From: Limnomonas spitsbergensis
Lineage: Eukaryota; Chlorophyta; Chlorophyceae; Chlamydomonadales
NCBI GenBank assembly: GCA_037349105.1
Contig: JAYJMM010000036.1
Coordinates: forward strand, 4,872,001-4,936,000
Direction of reading: 5' to 3'
DNA length: 64,000 bases
Shown: in pieces, positions 21,905 through 32,658 of the stretch
How the letters are laid out: every line of letters begins with the position of its first letter
Position numbering within the stretch: position 1 is the stretch's first letter
The notes under the pieces: model-generated
What the model was told of the DNA's origin: nothing
Database searches by the model: none
What the model saw: the letters and a program-made list of their open reading frames with translations, nothing else
Position numbers and translations under genes: made by a program

Positions 21905-23158
21905 CAGCACCTCCAGGGCCGTCGCCTTCTTGTACTGCAGGGAGTCCATGCCCCGTGGCGGAGAGATCGCCGAGCTGTTACGCGCCCAACGTAGGATGTC
22001 GCGTTCTTCCTCAGTCAGCAGGGCAGCGTTAATTTGACCGAGTGCAGCGTCGCCTGTCTGCAGCTTTACCATTGCTTGAGAGTCTGCTGCCGCTTCACCT
22101 GCAAGCGCTGCACTATCCGCCGCCGCTGCTGTATGGGGTGGTGATCTAGGAGGCACTGCGGCTGTGACTTCCTCACTGGTCTCGGAGGCATGGGTCTCTG
22201 AGTCAGCAGGTATGCCCCCAGGATCTGCCATGAGGTCGAAGTACAGCGCCTGTCAAGAGGAGGGAGGAAGCAGGGATGTATTCTCAGGGCGGAAGGCGTG
22301 ATGAAGCTTTGACAGGGTCGAAAAAGATAGGCTGCTCTGTAATGCATCTATGCCAATTACCCTCTACCCCAAATAACTTCCTTAGGAAGGCCACGTTCCT
22401 AGACCCTGAAGGAGCTGTGCGAAGATATACAGGGGTAGAAACCTTAACCCCAACAAGCTGCGCTAGGTTGAATATTTTGGCATCTGCCTAAACCCATAGC
22501 CCCAACAAACAAGCTATCGGCAGGTGCTGCCCTGATTCGCCAATCGCTATGTTTAAGTGCCCTTCATTCGCTTGTAACGTCATCATGTTATAAAAATGAA
22601 GCCTCGGGCCTTTTTGCTTGCATGTTCAGCATGCCAGCATAAAATACCTCCTCGTGCATGGCATGCATTGCATGCATGGACAGGCTTGTAAATCCCTGTC
22701 ATGGCATGTTGGAAGATGAGAATGTGGGTGTTGGTTAGCTGACGCACTGGAAACCTGTGTAAACCATGCCACATGAGCAATGCAATGCCGTGCTGTGAAA
22801 GGCAGCGTGCCTGTTGTGCTGCACTTGTGTGGCTCTTGACCGCAAGGTTGTACGCATGGAGCGGTTGCCGGCCGGAGCCAAAATAGTGTTGCCGCACGAA
22901 CGTCTCCCACACCGCGTCGCCAAGGAAAGCGAGAGAGGCCGTGTTGTATCGAGATCGGACCTCTGAGGCGCTGAGCGTGACAGGAATGGGCAGCAGCTTG
23001 TTGCGGAAACGGCTGTTGCTGATGATATCGTGTTGGCCTTTGGACGTGCATGGGATTGTGGCTTGCGTGCGAGGCACGCTGCCTCTCCTGCTGCTGCTGA
23101 TTAATCTTAATTGACGAGTGCAGTGAGGCTGCCGCAGATTGGAACCCTGGCGATGCAT
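21905..23158 (-). CDS. Mini-ribonuclease III-like protein, exons 1 and 2
   Basis: A homologue of bacterial Mini-III (MrnC) and plant organellar RNC3/4-type enzymes, which process rRNA or intron RNA in plastids. Exon 1 is 23158-22811: an Arg/Ser-rich presequence of about 65 residues, then RSRYNTASLAFLGDAVWE, the family's catalytic ALAYLGDAVYE motif with its acidic residues, and a conserved KSHTSAAQQ. Exon 2 is 22249-21905: ALYFDLM, an Ala-rich insertion of about 45 residues, then LTEEERDILRWARNSS and YKKATALEVL, matching the LTEEE..VLRRGRN and Y.ATALEAL motifs. The frame is kept across the intron, but the exon 1 donor would be CAG|GCACGC, a GC-type site. Exon 2 ends CTG|GTGAGT. The expected short C-terminal GYLYLTG-like exon is not certain (candidate near 20587). 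Confidence 0.8.
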
Positions 23159-23736
23159 CAGCAAAATCCCAACGCCACAGCTACTATGTCTTCCCGATGC
23201 ACCTCCTTACAGCTGCTTGCTACTTAGTAACCAGGAACATATTTCCTTCTATGTAATTCGACGGTCCCTCTGTCCTCTGATGAACGATGACCGGCAAGGA
23301 TAGTTTGGCTCCACTCCTAGATCCTGCTTTCCTCTAGGCTTCCAGAGTGGGTGCATGCGAAATCGTGATCCACTTAATGAGGTCGAATTCTTGGGCCGAT
23401 GAGTGGATTTATTAGCCGAGCTGGGGCCTGAGCGACAAGCGATTCTCGCAGATCTGAGGTCCGGAAGTTGGATCAGATACATTTGTGCGATTCAAGCGGT
23501 GACACCATGGGAGTGGCACTGCCCTGAAGGCTGCCCTGTTCGCGTCCTTCTTTGCGACATCCTCGTCTGAAACAACTGGATTAGTGTGTGTTGTTCAATT
23601 TTGAGAAAGCTGCAGTAGATCCTTCAATACGGTTCTTCAATCCAATTTGATAGCAGGATACAGAAACTGTGGATTCCTCTCCCTTCACTTCTCCCGAGCA
23701 AGCAAGGAGGCAAGACACTCTCGAAATAGTGCCAAT
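23159..23736. promoter_or_regulatory. Divergent intergenic region (Mini-RNase III / zinc-finger protein)
   Basis: This 578-bp gap separates two divergent start codons and so must hold both promoters. No TATA box stands out. The part at 23245-23480 is compositionally even and looks structured, but I could not place it in a known RNA family. Confidence 0.45.
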
Positions 23737-25273
23737 ATGCTTATCATCCAAGGTCAATGCAGCGGGCTTCTTGCTTCGACACGGGTTCCCTCATCAGCAT
23801 CTGCAGTGTATCGTCTACTCTCAAGACCAAGCAGGAAATTTGCCATGCCCCAGCTTCAGCCTATTGGTGTTCCAGGAGGATCTCCAGGAAATCCTCACCA
23901 ATCTCATTTGATCAGCCCGTTGTGCACGAAATCGGTGAGCCATAAACAGTATTTTGAATGTAGGACTGTTGCATGGCAGATTGGCAGAGTGCATGAAAGC
24001 ACCTCAAGTCATTATTGGGTTGTTTAGTTATGCATGGCAGGACCAGGTTAGGATGCATGTATGGGTGACCACGAGTTCCCATGTAGGCTTAGAGCCAAGT
24101 CACACCTAGTTCAGCTCGCCGTTTCGGTTGGTTGGTTCGGCGTCAAAGAGCCCTCTTGCGGGAAGCTCAGTTTGTCGAAACCAAACCAATGCGAAACCAA
24201 CCGAACTGAAACTGGGGGTCGGACCCCAAGTTGCGAAACCGTGGGAAACTGAGGTACCCAAACCGGCCGAACTCAGCGAAAGCAGTCAGGTGTGAATCCG
24301 CTCTTAGTATCTGGTTAGCAGGTTTGCAGGATGCCCAGGCTCATACCGATATCCATGTCGATAAAATAAATAGTATACCGACATTTGGGAAATGCTGATC
24401 TGGCCCTTTTGTCCTTCATCTAGGTGAAATCCTAGCTACCTGAAGCACCAACGGCATGTTTGACTAACAACCTAAACTGTCAAATTCACTGATGTGATCT
24501 CCCTGACAAATAATGCAAGCAAGCAACCCGACCATACACATTCCTATCCTTCTTTTCCTGTTTAGGTTTTCCTCCCCCATTTCAGTTGCCTTATCTCGTC
24601 AGACACACCCTTGCCATCGGAGCTCGGATTTCTGACGTCCCACCTGTGTATCAACCCATTGTAATACCGGATACTATGTTTATAACGGTGCATACCCGCT
24701 AGGCCCTGCTGATCGCTCGGCCGCGTGGGGCTGGCAGGGAATGACTAAGCTCAATTCCAGCTACCATGCACAGCCTGGGCCATGGTGCAGGCATGTGCCC
24801 CTCCTATGTGAGGGGGGGAGGAACATGGAACCCGACGATCTAGCCAGGGGGAGAGAGAGGATAGTTTGGCAGGTTTGATCCGTCAACCTCTGGGTATGGT
24901 TGCCACCTGATCATACATATTTCTCATTTTCTTTCCTTTTCTTCTGTCCTTCCGTTTGCACTGCATGGTCTTTTCAAATAGGCTCCAGGATGGATATCTT
25001 GACGCCGTTACACCAACCATACACAAAGGCTGCTGGTGCGCTGCCACTTGATTGCAGATGACACCATCCTCTGCTGATGGTAAGGTGACCAGACATGCAT
25101 GTCCGGTATGCGCCGGCACAGGCTTCAAGCCGTGCGGCCAATGCAACGGAACGGGAGCAAACCAGGAGGACAAGTTTGGAGGCAGCATTAAAGCGGGGGA
25201 TCCCTGCTGGCTGTGCGAGGGATCCGGGAAGACCATGTGTGGTCAGTGTATCGACCTGACGGATTCATTCTGA
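23737..25273 (+). CDS. Small CxxCxGxG (DnaJ-type) zinc-finger protein, probably organellar
   Basis: Two exons, 23737-23934 (66 codons, donor TCG|GTGAGC) and 25058-25273 (acceptor GATTGCAG), joined in phase 0 to give 137 residues. Exon 1 is rich in Ser, Arg and Gln (SSASAVYRLLSRPSRKFA), like a plastid or mitochondrial transit peptide. Exon 2 has CPVCAGTG, CGQCNGTG, CWLCEGSG and a final CGQC. This is the DnaJ type III zinc-binding fold without a J domain, as in the plant BSD2/LQY1-like plastid proteins that assist Rubisco or photosystem II assembly. Which member it is cannot be told. An ATG is also the first codon of exon 2, so an untargeted 71-residue form is possible. The intron holds a MITE-like element and a SINE. 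Confidence 0.75.
24086..24310. mobile_element. Element of about 220 bp with imperfect terminal inverted repeats (MITE-like)
   Basis: The left end GCTTAGAGCCAAGTCACACC pairs with the right end GGTGTGAATCCGCTCTTAG when reverse-complemented, and similarity continues inward for about 45 bp (GTTTCGGTTGGTT against AACCGGCCGAAC). There is no coding capacity. No clear target-site duplication was seen. It is inserted in the intron of the zinc-finger gene. Confidence 0.6.
24664..24912 (-). mobile_element. SINE-like element, minus copy
   Basis: On the minus strand this shares with 26495-26765 the phrases CATACCCAGAGGTTGA, GGATC(A/G)AAC, GCACCATGGCCC and CAGCCCCACGCGGCCGAG. The two copies lie in opposite orientation about 1.8 kb apart. 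The tRNA-like A box is missing from this copy. Confidence 0.7.
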
Positions 25274-26080
25274 GGCAACAGGTGTACCATGAAAAATGTT
25301 ACTTCATAGGTCAGTTTCCACAGTTGATTTGGCGGCTTGGCGCGAAGAAAGACTATACGGGGTTGTACCCGTGAATCATACCGATCAACTTCAGGGACCG
25401 ATTGTCTGCTGCAGGTCCATGGCTGCATCTTTTGGATGTCAGGCAGTGTTGCGTTGGTGAGGACGAAATTGGATTTTTGGGAGTTGATCCGAGTGACTCT
25501 CTACCGCACTGTGACAGCTGACTTATGCGGGCATTTAATTATTCCTTCGTGTTGGCTGTTCCCGGTGCGGCATGTTTTAATGTATCTTGGTTTCGGTACC
25601 ATTTCAATGCATGTTATCAAGGGGTGGGGATAAAAGTTTATCCCTCCATCTTGGAATGCATGTGAAACCACATGTTGGGCTCACCCTCCCACACCCTGCC
25701 TCCGGAACCGCTGGTCCGCGGAACGTTAATTTATCTGTCGAACAACAGTTTAATGGATCCTGTGAGAAGCGCACTGATGTACTAATGGATTTATACCCCT
25801 CATGTACCTATGACTCGGATGTGTGAATGAGATATTAAGATTTGACTGGGTTCCGGAGGCGCAAGGGTGGGTTGGTTGTCTGCCAGGGGTCGAAAACATT
25901 TTTTGAGGATGGGGGTTTAGACGCTTTGTCACTGCCCCCCCATCAGTTGGTACCGGTAAAGTTCTCTGCACACCCCCAAAACACGCCATCGGCCAGCCCT
26001 GCCTGTGATTGACCGGCTTCGCAGCCCCGTTATTAGTTATCATTTCAACGCGCAGCTGGTCCGTGCGCCCCAAAATTGAA
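25274..26080. other. Zinc-finger gene 3' flank, no gene seen
   Basis: Open frames here are short and lack family motifs. I see only unique sequence with scattered TACCGGTA words. Confidence 0.4.
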
Positions 26081-26084
26081 AGTA

Positions 26085-26340
26085 ATATATTGATAGTGGA
26101 GTGAACCCGGTTGAATGGTAGAGGAAAATGACCCCAAAAGTCCCAAAACAAGTGCAAAGATGTGTGGGCATCACTACAGCTTCCTCTTTCTTCTAGGCGC
26201 AGCCCCAAAGAGTAATTTATGAATACCGGTAGTGGAGTGAACCATGTTATATGGTAGAGGAAAATAACTCTAAAGGTCTCAAAACAAGTGCAAAGATGCC
26301 AGGGCATTATTATTTCTTCCTTTTCCTTCTAGGCACACCT
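26085..26340. repeat. Direct duplication of about 130 bp
   Basis: AGTGGAGTGAACC, ATGGTAGAGGAAAAT, AAAACAAGTGCAAAGATG and TTCTTCTAGGC recur in the same order about 133 bp apart. The copies are about 80 percent alike by eye. No coding content. Confidence 0.85.
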
Positions 26341-26494
26341 TCAACGCTGTCCCCTCACAACACTCACCTGTACTGTCCAGCGCCCCCCACAGGAGATCCT
26401 CGCAAAAGAAGATGCCACCTATGGTTAGGGTTTAGGGTTTCCCGCCCCGGAACTGCTGGTTGCCCCCCCCCCCGGATGCAACCTATGGTTAGGG

Positions 26495-26765
26495 GGGGGA
26501 ATGGTCCAGTGGTATGACGCTGGTGGCATCCATACCCAGAGGTTGAGGGATCGAACATGGTACACGCTCCTCTACCCCCCCCTACCTAGAACGGCAGGTT
26601 TCATGTTCCTGCCCCTTCGCATAGGATGATAGGAGGATGTCATGGCTGCACCATGGCCCTGGCTGTGGATGGTACCTGGACTTGAGCCTATTCATTCCCT
26701 ACCAGCCCCACGCGGCCGAGCAGTGGGCGCCTTAAGTAGGGCTCAGCGGGTTTGCACCATTCTCA
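26495..26765 (+). mobile_element. tRNA-derived SINE-like element, plus copy
   Basis: The head GGTCCAGTGGTATGACGC resembles a tRNA A box, and GAGGGATCGAACATGG a degraded B box about 40 bp later. A body shared with 24664-24912 follows, ending near CCCCACGCGGCCGAG. No coding capacity. Confidence 0.65.
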
Positions 26766-27204
26766 AGTTATAAACTTATGTTTAGGATCAGAAAACGCCC
26801 TTCAGACAAGCCGTTACGGTATTCAAGTTACACCTCTGGGCCCTGCTCAAATAAGGCTCGGCCGCGTGGGCGCCTAACTACCGCAATGTATTTTTAAGTA
26901 ATAAGTAGTCGTAGGTCAAGTTTCGTTTAAGTTAAAAAAATTCAGAATCCAGCTACTGGTGTGTGATAATAGAAAGACATGTTCCGTAGGCGGAACAGAG
27001 GAGTGTGCCGAAGTGGTACAATTTGACGGCTGTGAACCTGTCCGCTGCCAATAATTTGAATTAGACAAGTTATTGAACTGTGGGTTCATAGATCGAAAAA
27101 CGTGTGGCATGCATGCATGGTGCTTACAAAACTGACGAGGCATTTGAGCTCGATGCATATCGACATCACCATGACTTATCGAGACAGCCCATCGATTACT
27201 TGTT

Positions 27205-28042
27205 CTAGTACCGTAAAACGCCTTAGACTCCGCGCACCCCCAAAAAAAAGAATTTGTTTTTCGCCCGTTTGCCAAAAAGAATTTAAAAAACGGTCGCGCA
27301 GCGACGAAATTTAAATTTTAATTTAACGCCGCGCAGCACAGAATTTAATTACATATCGCGCATCACTGAAATAATTTAAATTTTCGTCCGCGCAGCACTG
27401 TCAGCCAGTACCGTAAAGCTCAGTTAAAACTTTGGGTGATGCAGGCACCCCCCTGCTAGCAACGATCCCGTAATCGTCATCCTCCTCCCCCGCCGGTTTC
27501 TGGCCCCAGGAAACGTGTAGTTATGTAAACGTGGGCGGCTCAGTGGTTCTAAGCAATCTGGCAGTCCACCCTGAGGTCTGCGGTTCAAATCCTGTCAAAG
27601 TTCATTTACCGCTCTCCAGGCGTAAGCAGGGATAACGGCAGGGAGGAGGAGGAGGATTGGAAGGCCGAGCAGGCCGAGGAGAGGCGCTGGCGATTCGACT
27701 GGCGAGACGAGTGGATGGAGGCTGAACTGAGCAGTAATGCTACCTATGAGTACCGGTAGTGCTCATCTGAGTCATCAGTACTGTTGCTGTGCATGGCTAT
27801 TTGAGCAGACTTGACAAGGATGACTAAACGGATATCGAATCAAACAGTCGTGCGCTAGCGCATGATTTTTGTAAAAAGTGCTGTTTTTAATTCATACCGC
27901 GCACCCCCAAAATAGTTTTTTGGGCACCTGACTGACGCTCCGCGCAGCGGACTTTTTGAATTAATATTATCGCGCACCATGTCCGCGCACCCCTATCATG
28001 ATTTAATTTCGAGCGGAGTATAAGGTGTTTTGCGGTGGTCTT
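27205..28042. mobile_element. AT-rich element with inverted ends and GCGC-dotted sequence
   Basis: ACCGTAAAACGCCTTAGACT at 27210 is repeated in inverted form at about 28015-28040 (AGTATAAGGTGTTTTGCGGT). Inside both ends are AAATTT/TTAATT-rich tracts interrupted by CGCGCA words. A tRNA-like head (GGCTCAGTGG with GGTTCAAATCC about 45 bp later, at 27545-27600) sits in the middle. This could be one insertion of about 830 bp or two oppositely oriented fragments. A further GCGC-dotted AT-rich block occurs at 28490-28620. Confidence 0.45.
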
Positions 28043-28084
28043 TCCTTGTCCCGTATCCGGCGTCTGAAGCTCCAAAAGATGGCG

Positions 28085-28157
28085 TACCCATACAGGGGGT
28101 CGAACCCTGGACCTATGCCTTAGGAAAGCATCGCTCTATCCACTGAGCTACACGGGC
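28085..28157 (-). tRNA. tRNA-Arg (anticodon CCT)
   Basis: The minus strand folds as a 73-base cloverleaf. The acceptor stem is GCCCGTG with TATGGGT (three G-U pairs); the D arm is GCTC/GAGC; the anticodon stem is ATGCT/GGCAT around the loop TTCCTAA, so the anticodon is CCT; the T arm is CAGGG/CCCTG with loop TTCGACC. The discriminator base is A. The A box (TAGCTCAGTGG) and B box (GGTTCGACCCC) are intact. There is no intron. Confidence 0.92.
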
Positions 28158-29828
28158 ACACAATTCATACCTACCCCACACCAAAAGGATCCTTTTTCAT
28201 TCGACTTATTCAGATCTCCGGTTTTGTAGGGTTGGGCGGCCGGCCTCACCACTTGTTAGGTCCAAATAACAAATAAAAATAACCAAACAAAAATATGGCT
28301 TTACATGTTGCTCCAGCCTGTAGCCATGCACATGAACTCTGGGCTACAAAAAGACCCCTACTTCCATTCAATGACCTTTGCCCTCCTGCCAGTCCCCATA
28401 ATGAAGCTCGATCCTGACGATTCGGGGCCCCAACAGCCACACATTTCCTGAGGCCGGGAACAGGCCAGGGGTTTGTACGGTACTGGCTGTAATTGCTGCG
28501 CGGACGGATATTAGTATTATTTTAACTGATGCGCGACGTTTCACTTAAGTATGTGCTGCGCAACATTAAATTAAAATTCCGCCGGTAGCAACGATTTTAA
28601 ATTCTTTCTGCCTGCGCGACGGGAAAAATGTTTTTGTTTCTTGGCTACGTGGACCCTTGGTCGTTTTACGGTAACCTCTTCATTTCAAGGCCGGGTTCCA
28701 CGGGGTTCTGGGGGCGTAGCGATGCAATGCCACATTTGTGTGATTCCATGACACCATGGAACGGCGATCCCACTGTTCCCATGCGCCTTCTTGCGCCTAA
28801 TTTTGCAAATACCAATACTGGTTCACGTGACATTTGCGATCTTGGGATCATCAGCGTATCATCAAGTACCGGTACATCAACATAGCCAAGGACATCATCG
28901 GCATCGCCGTAGAAATCATCTTCATATTGCATTCCATTTTGTGAAGTCAATCAAAATTGCAGGGCGAGGTCTCAGGTTGTGGCAGGCCCGGCATGAGCTC
29001 CTGAGAAAAGAAAACAATATAATGCCGCACCCGGCCAAACAACAGACCAGAAGAAACTGTTATCGTCGCACTGCAAATGCCCTCTCACAATCCAAATGTC
29101 AAAGACCTTCAAAGATGTCATCGTTTATGTCATCGCCGCATTGCCACACCCGCTATCGACCACCTTTTGGTTTCCTTTCCTGCAGGGTAGGAGAACATTA
29201 CTTTAGTGATACAGAAGATGTGTTCACTGGACAGGTCTTGGGCAGGAAAAACAGATTGCTTCCGGAAAGCAATGCATACGTGCCTGAACAAGGTTTGGTG
29301 CAGAACCAACATTTCTGGGAAGCCGCTCCTGCATTCTTCCAAAACAAAAATTGAGGCAGAAAAACATGTTCCCTTAAGCAAGATGTACACCTTGAAAGCT
29401 TTCGGATCCAGGCCCCGTATCCTCCCCTTCCCAAGACTTCAGACACGCCCTGCCCTCTCTGAACAGGACGATGGGTGGATGCGTCGAGGGCGGAAACAGG
29501 GCCACTGATGGCGTGATGCAAAACAACTCGGTATTTTGTGCAAATACCGGAACAGACTGCATTGCGTGCCCTTGGAAACACAAATGGCCAAATGGGCAGC
29601 CAGTGCCAATTCTTCACCAGTCTTCACACCCAATCTCCCACCCCCCACACTTACATGCATGAAAGGGAACACAATCAAGAATAATGTTTAAAAACATGTG
29701 TGGGCATCTGACAAAAAATGACGTTCCCTCAGCCCACCACAACGGTGTTGTCACACGGACAGCGCGTTGCATCTTGTCTGCTCAGCCCAGAGCTCTCGCC
29801 GGGGAATATTGCGCAGCTCCTAGTCCCC
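28158..29828. other. Intergenic region with one weak minus-strand frame
   Basis: An 88-codon minus-strand frame (28932-28666, beginning MQYEDDFYGDADDVLGYVDV) is acidic at its start and has fairly even codon use, but I do not recognise it and it has no supporting splice context. The block at 28490-28620 is AT-rich with GCGC words like the element upstream. Nothing else is supported. Confidence 0.3.
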
Positions 29829-32658
29829 TCAGCCCAGTGATCTCACCCGGACATATCGCTCCGCCTCGAGAAGGTGCAGGTTGTGAAGTGCCCTGATGGC
29901 CCTGCGTGCACACGTGAGTGCCGGAGAAGAGCTAACATTTAAAGCAAGGTAACGCAGCAGTGTCCACACTAAGGCACTTAAGTTACAATTCAGCTACATC
30001 ACGTCTAAGGCACTTAAGTTACAATTCAGCTACATCACGGCCTACATCAAAGCTGTGCTATCCCTACACTGCCATGGCCCAAGGTCTAAATGCTTGCCTC
30101 AAGAGTCAATCCTCTTCTTGCCAGCGTAATCATTTCCAAAATGACAGAAATCACGCCTCTTACAGCTCCCAGATCACAACATCATCCGCCCTCCTATATG
30201 CATACACACCATTTGCTTAACGTAGACACATTTCTTTCCATATGTATGCGCATTCATACTTATTCCCATATGCATTCATACATCATCCTGCTCCCAGATC
30301 TTATGAAGATCCAAAGTTTTGTTTTAGTGGTTACCGGACCACCTGCGATGGGCTGTGCTGCGGCCACCCCTAGGCCAATTGACACCAAACCTGGATCGGC
30401 CTCCGGCTGGAGGCCCGAGCAGCAGGGCTGGCCAAGCCAGGGGCTGGTGGCCGTAGGCCACAGTGTAGCTGAAATGTAGCTGAAAGTGTTACGGTAACCA
30501 CTGCAAAAAACACTTATGATCGACCTCCCTCAATGCACTCACGCCTCTTTCTGCTCCTTGATCTTGTCATCGTCCACCTCCCTGACGTTGACCTTGAACT
30601 GCTCGCGGACCTGACCCACCAAAACCTTCTCATTGTCTTGCTGCAATCACGGAAACGATACAGACAAATGGCGAGATTAAAACCCCGAAGTTGTAGATGC
30701 GTTGGATGCTAGAGGGTTCAGGGTTGAGATGCTATGGCACGTTAAAACGACACTGTTTGCGGACCTGACCCTCCAAGACCTTCTCGTTGTCATGCTGCCA
30801 ACATGTTTAGGGTTACAGAAAGGTGAGGGCACGTTAAGGGGCCTGTCACTTTGGGGGTCGGAGGAGTCCCCCCAAACAAGGGGTTTCGGCCGGGACGGAG
30901 CCTTTCCACCCAAAAAGGTCGTCAGAAAAAAAGCGAACTTTCCTTCTGGATTAAAAGCTCAAGTCCTGGACGCCAGTAAAACTGTTTGAGGGGAAAGACC
31001 CCATCCCAAGGGTCAACTGCGGTTGTCGGGGGACTCGTCCGACCCTCTAAGTGACAGGCCCCTTGGCACGTTCAATTACCGCACTGCTGGCAGACCTGAC
31101 CAACCAGGACCATCTCATGGTGTGAATAGACCATCAGTAGCAGAAGATTAAGATTTCCCAAGATTTTGCATGGTCGGGCCTGAATGGTCTTTTGTAAGAT
31201 TTCCCGACCATGCAAAATGTTGGGAAATCTTCTGCAGAAAACTGACAGATAGATTAGGCATGCACAAATCATGCTGGCAATGTGACACAATCCTCAATAC
31301 AAAAAACTCTTCGCACTCTCTTACTGCAAATTGATTGGTAGAGACGCATCAAACTATCAAAGGCAGCGTGCTCATGATCAATTCCAACATTTTGCATGTC
31401 AACACTATTTGGCCATCTAATCCAGAATGGATTATCCCATTGAGAGCATGAAAAGCGCAGTAAAGGACCCATCACCAAATACTGACAGGCAGTGCTGCTG
31501 CTGCTATCTCTACAACCACTTATAGTACAGCTGGCGCCCTGCATGTAAGGTCTTCAGCCACAGGTAACATCATGCAAGTGCAAGTGGCCCCATGGCTTAC
31601 GGGGTTATCACTGAACTTGTCACAAGGCTGTACACGAAACCCAAAAATGGATTCAGGGATAACCTGATTGTCTGATGCCCCCTCCTGTTCCCGTCCCCAG
31701 CTGGCTTTTGAAGCCTTTTCATGGCAGCATGCAGTGTTTTTTAGTGATATCTGCTATTCACTGTTGGGTCATTGTTGGGTCCTGAAATGTTTGGAACGCG
31801 CACCGCAGGCACGAAAAATCTCAATTCTCAGCTGATTTCGCTGTATTCGGTGCATTTCGGGATATTTTCGGTACCAAGCGAGTGCGTTGATCTCCAGACC
31901 AACAATTTCGGTACGAGTCGTACCCGGTACCGACTAAAAGAATCACTGGCAGCATTGCCAGGGCGTATTGGTCTGGACTAGCACTGACCAGGTGTAAATT
32001 GCCAACAGGTCCTACATAAAATGAACTAGAAATTTCATGAGGCCACGGCCTTGTTTGAGGACCTGACTACAACTAGCAGCCCTCGAACCGTCAGCCGGTG
32101 CGCCTCACAGGCATCGCATGCACAGGCCTTACGGTAGGCCCCTCGTTGCGCCCCATGGGCAATTAAAAAACATGAGGTAAACGCTAGCCTCTCACCCTTC
32201 GCTTCCAGCCTGGCCCTATTTCCCCATATAAATGTATCCACTCACCCTTTGCCCCATGAATCTCGCCAGCATGATGCAGTCCTTGTACAGCTGCATGACA
32301 AGAGGGATGTGGGCGTGAGGGAGGGTGGGAGGATAAATCCTTGCGGTAGGCAGGAATGCTTGGTATCACATGGGATAAAAGTATGCCCTGGAACAAGGAA
32401 AGCGAGATATGATTGTTGGGGGCCCAAGCAACGGGCACCCTGCTACTGGAACCTAGGAGGTTATCGACATCAGACATGGGCATGTGAATGGGCAGCCAGC
32501 AGCAGCTTTCGGAGTGTGGGCCCTGGAGTATGCCAACCCCTCTGAGATTATAATGAAGTACACGAGCACAGGCAAGAACAGGCGTCATGTCATCTACGTT
32601 GAGTCGGGTGAAGCATGCTCACCTTCTTTACGGACACCTCTTTGAAGAGCTTCTCCAT
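29829..32658 (-). CDS. LYR-motif (complex1_LYR) family protein
   Basis: Four exons on the minus strand: 32658-32623, 32290-32246, 30640-30543, 29901-29829. Phases match (0, 0, 2) and the product is about 83 residues. Exon 1 gives MEKLFKEVSVKK; exon 2 LYKDCIMLARFMGQR, where LYK is the LYR tripeptide position; exon 3 the typical VREQFKVNVREVDDDKI; exon 4 AIRALHNLHLLEAERYVR and a short tail to TGA. This is a complete small LYR domain. Family members are mitochondrial assembly factors or accessory subunits (LYRM types) that bind acyl carrier protein and help deliver Fe-S clusters; the exact member cannot be told. Exon 4 could alternatively splice at CGG|GTGAGA. The start codons of this gene and of the plus-strand SEN34 gene are about 380 bp apart. 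Confidence 0.8.
30312..30510 (+). mobile_element. Dispersed element of about 180 bp, copy 4, with terminal inverted repeats
   Basis: Same family as 6422-6600. This copy shows its ends best: GTTTTAGTGGTTACCG on the left and CGGTAACCACTGCAAAAAAC on the right, an inverted repeat of about 15 bp. It lies in the last intron of the LYR gene. Confidence 0.75.
30735..31130 (-). repeat. Two extra copies of the acceptor and exon start of the LYR gene
   Basis: The true exon 3 starts TTGCAG|CAAGACAATGAGAAG (minus strand, 30640). Diverged copies of acceptor plus about 45 exon bases occur at about 30790-30735 (GGCAGCATGACAACGAGAAG) and 31130-31085 (CACCATGAGATGG then GGTCAGGTCTGC). Both lie upstream in the intron relative to transcription. 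Confidence 0.8.
30836..31065. mobile_element. 230-bp MITE with terminal inverted repeats
   Basis: The left end AAGGGGCCTGTCACTT and the right end AAGTGACAGGCCCCTT are perfect inverted repeats, and TGGGGGTCGGA/TCCGACCCTC extends them inward. The element is flanked by a direct GCACGTT on both sides (30829-30835, 31066-31072), a probable 7-bp target duplication. There is no coding capacity. It sits between two decoy copies of LYR exon 3. Confidence 0.8.
31140..31235. ncRNA. Long hairpin, candidate small-RNA precursor
   Basis: Left arm 31140-31178 and right arm 31203-31235 pair almost completely (GCAGAAGATT with AATCTTCTGC; TTTTGCATGGTCGGG with CCCGACCATGCAAAA), with one small bulge of about four bases and a 24-base loop. 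It lies in an intron of the LYR gene. The shape fits a microRNA or siRNA precursor, or the remains of a foldback transposon. No expression evidence is available. Confidence 0.5.

Noticed and set aside
24040..24090. 5S rRNA-like phrase TAGGATGCATGTATGGGTGACC
   Set aside because: Only about 25 bases resemble the 3' part of 5S rRNA. No other 5S region or internal promoter is nearby.
27545..27600. Second tRNA gene
   Set aside because: A and B boxes are recognisable but no acceptor or anticodon stem pairs. It is better explained as a SINE head.
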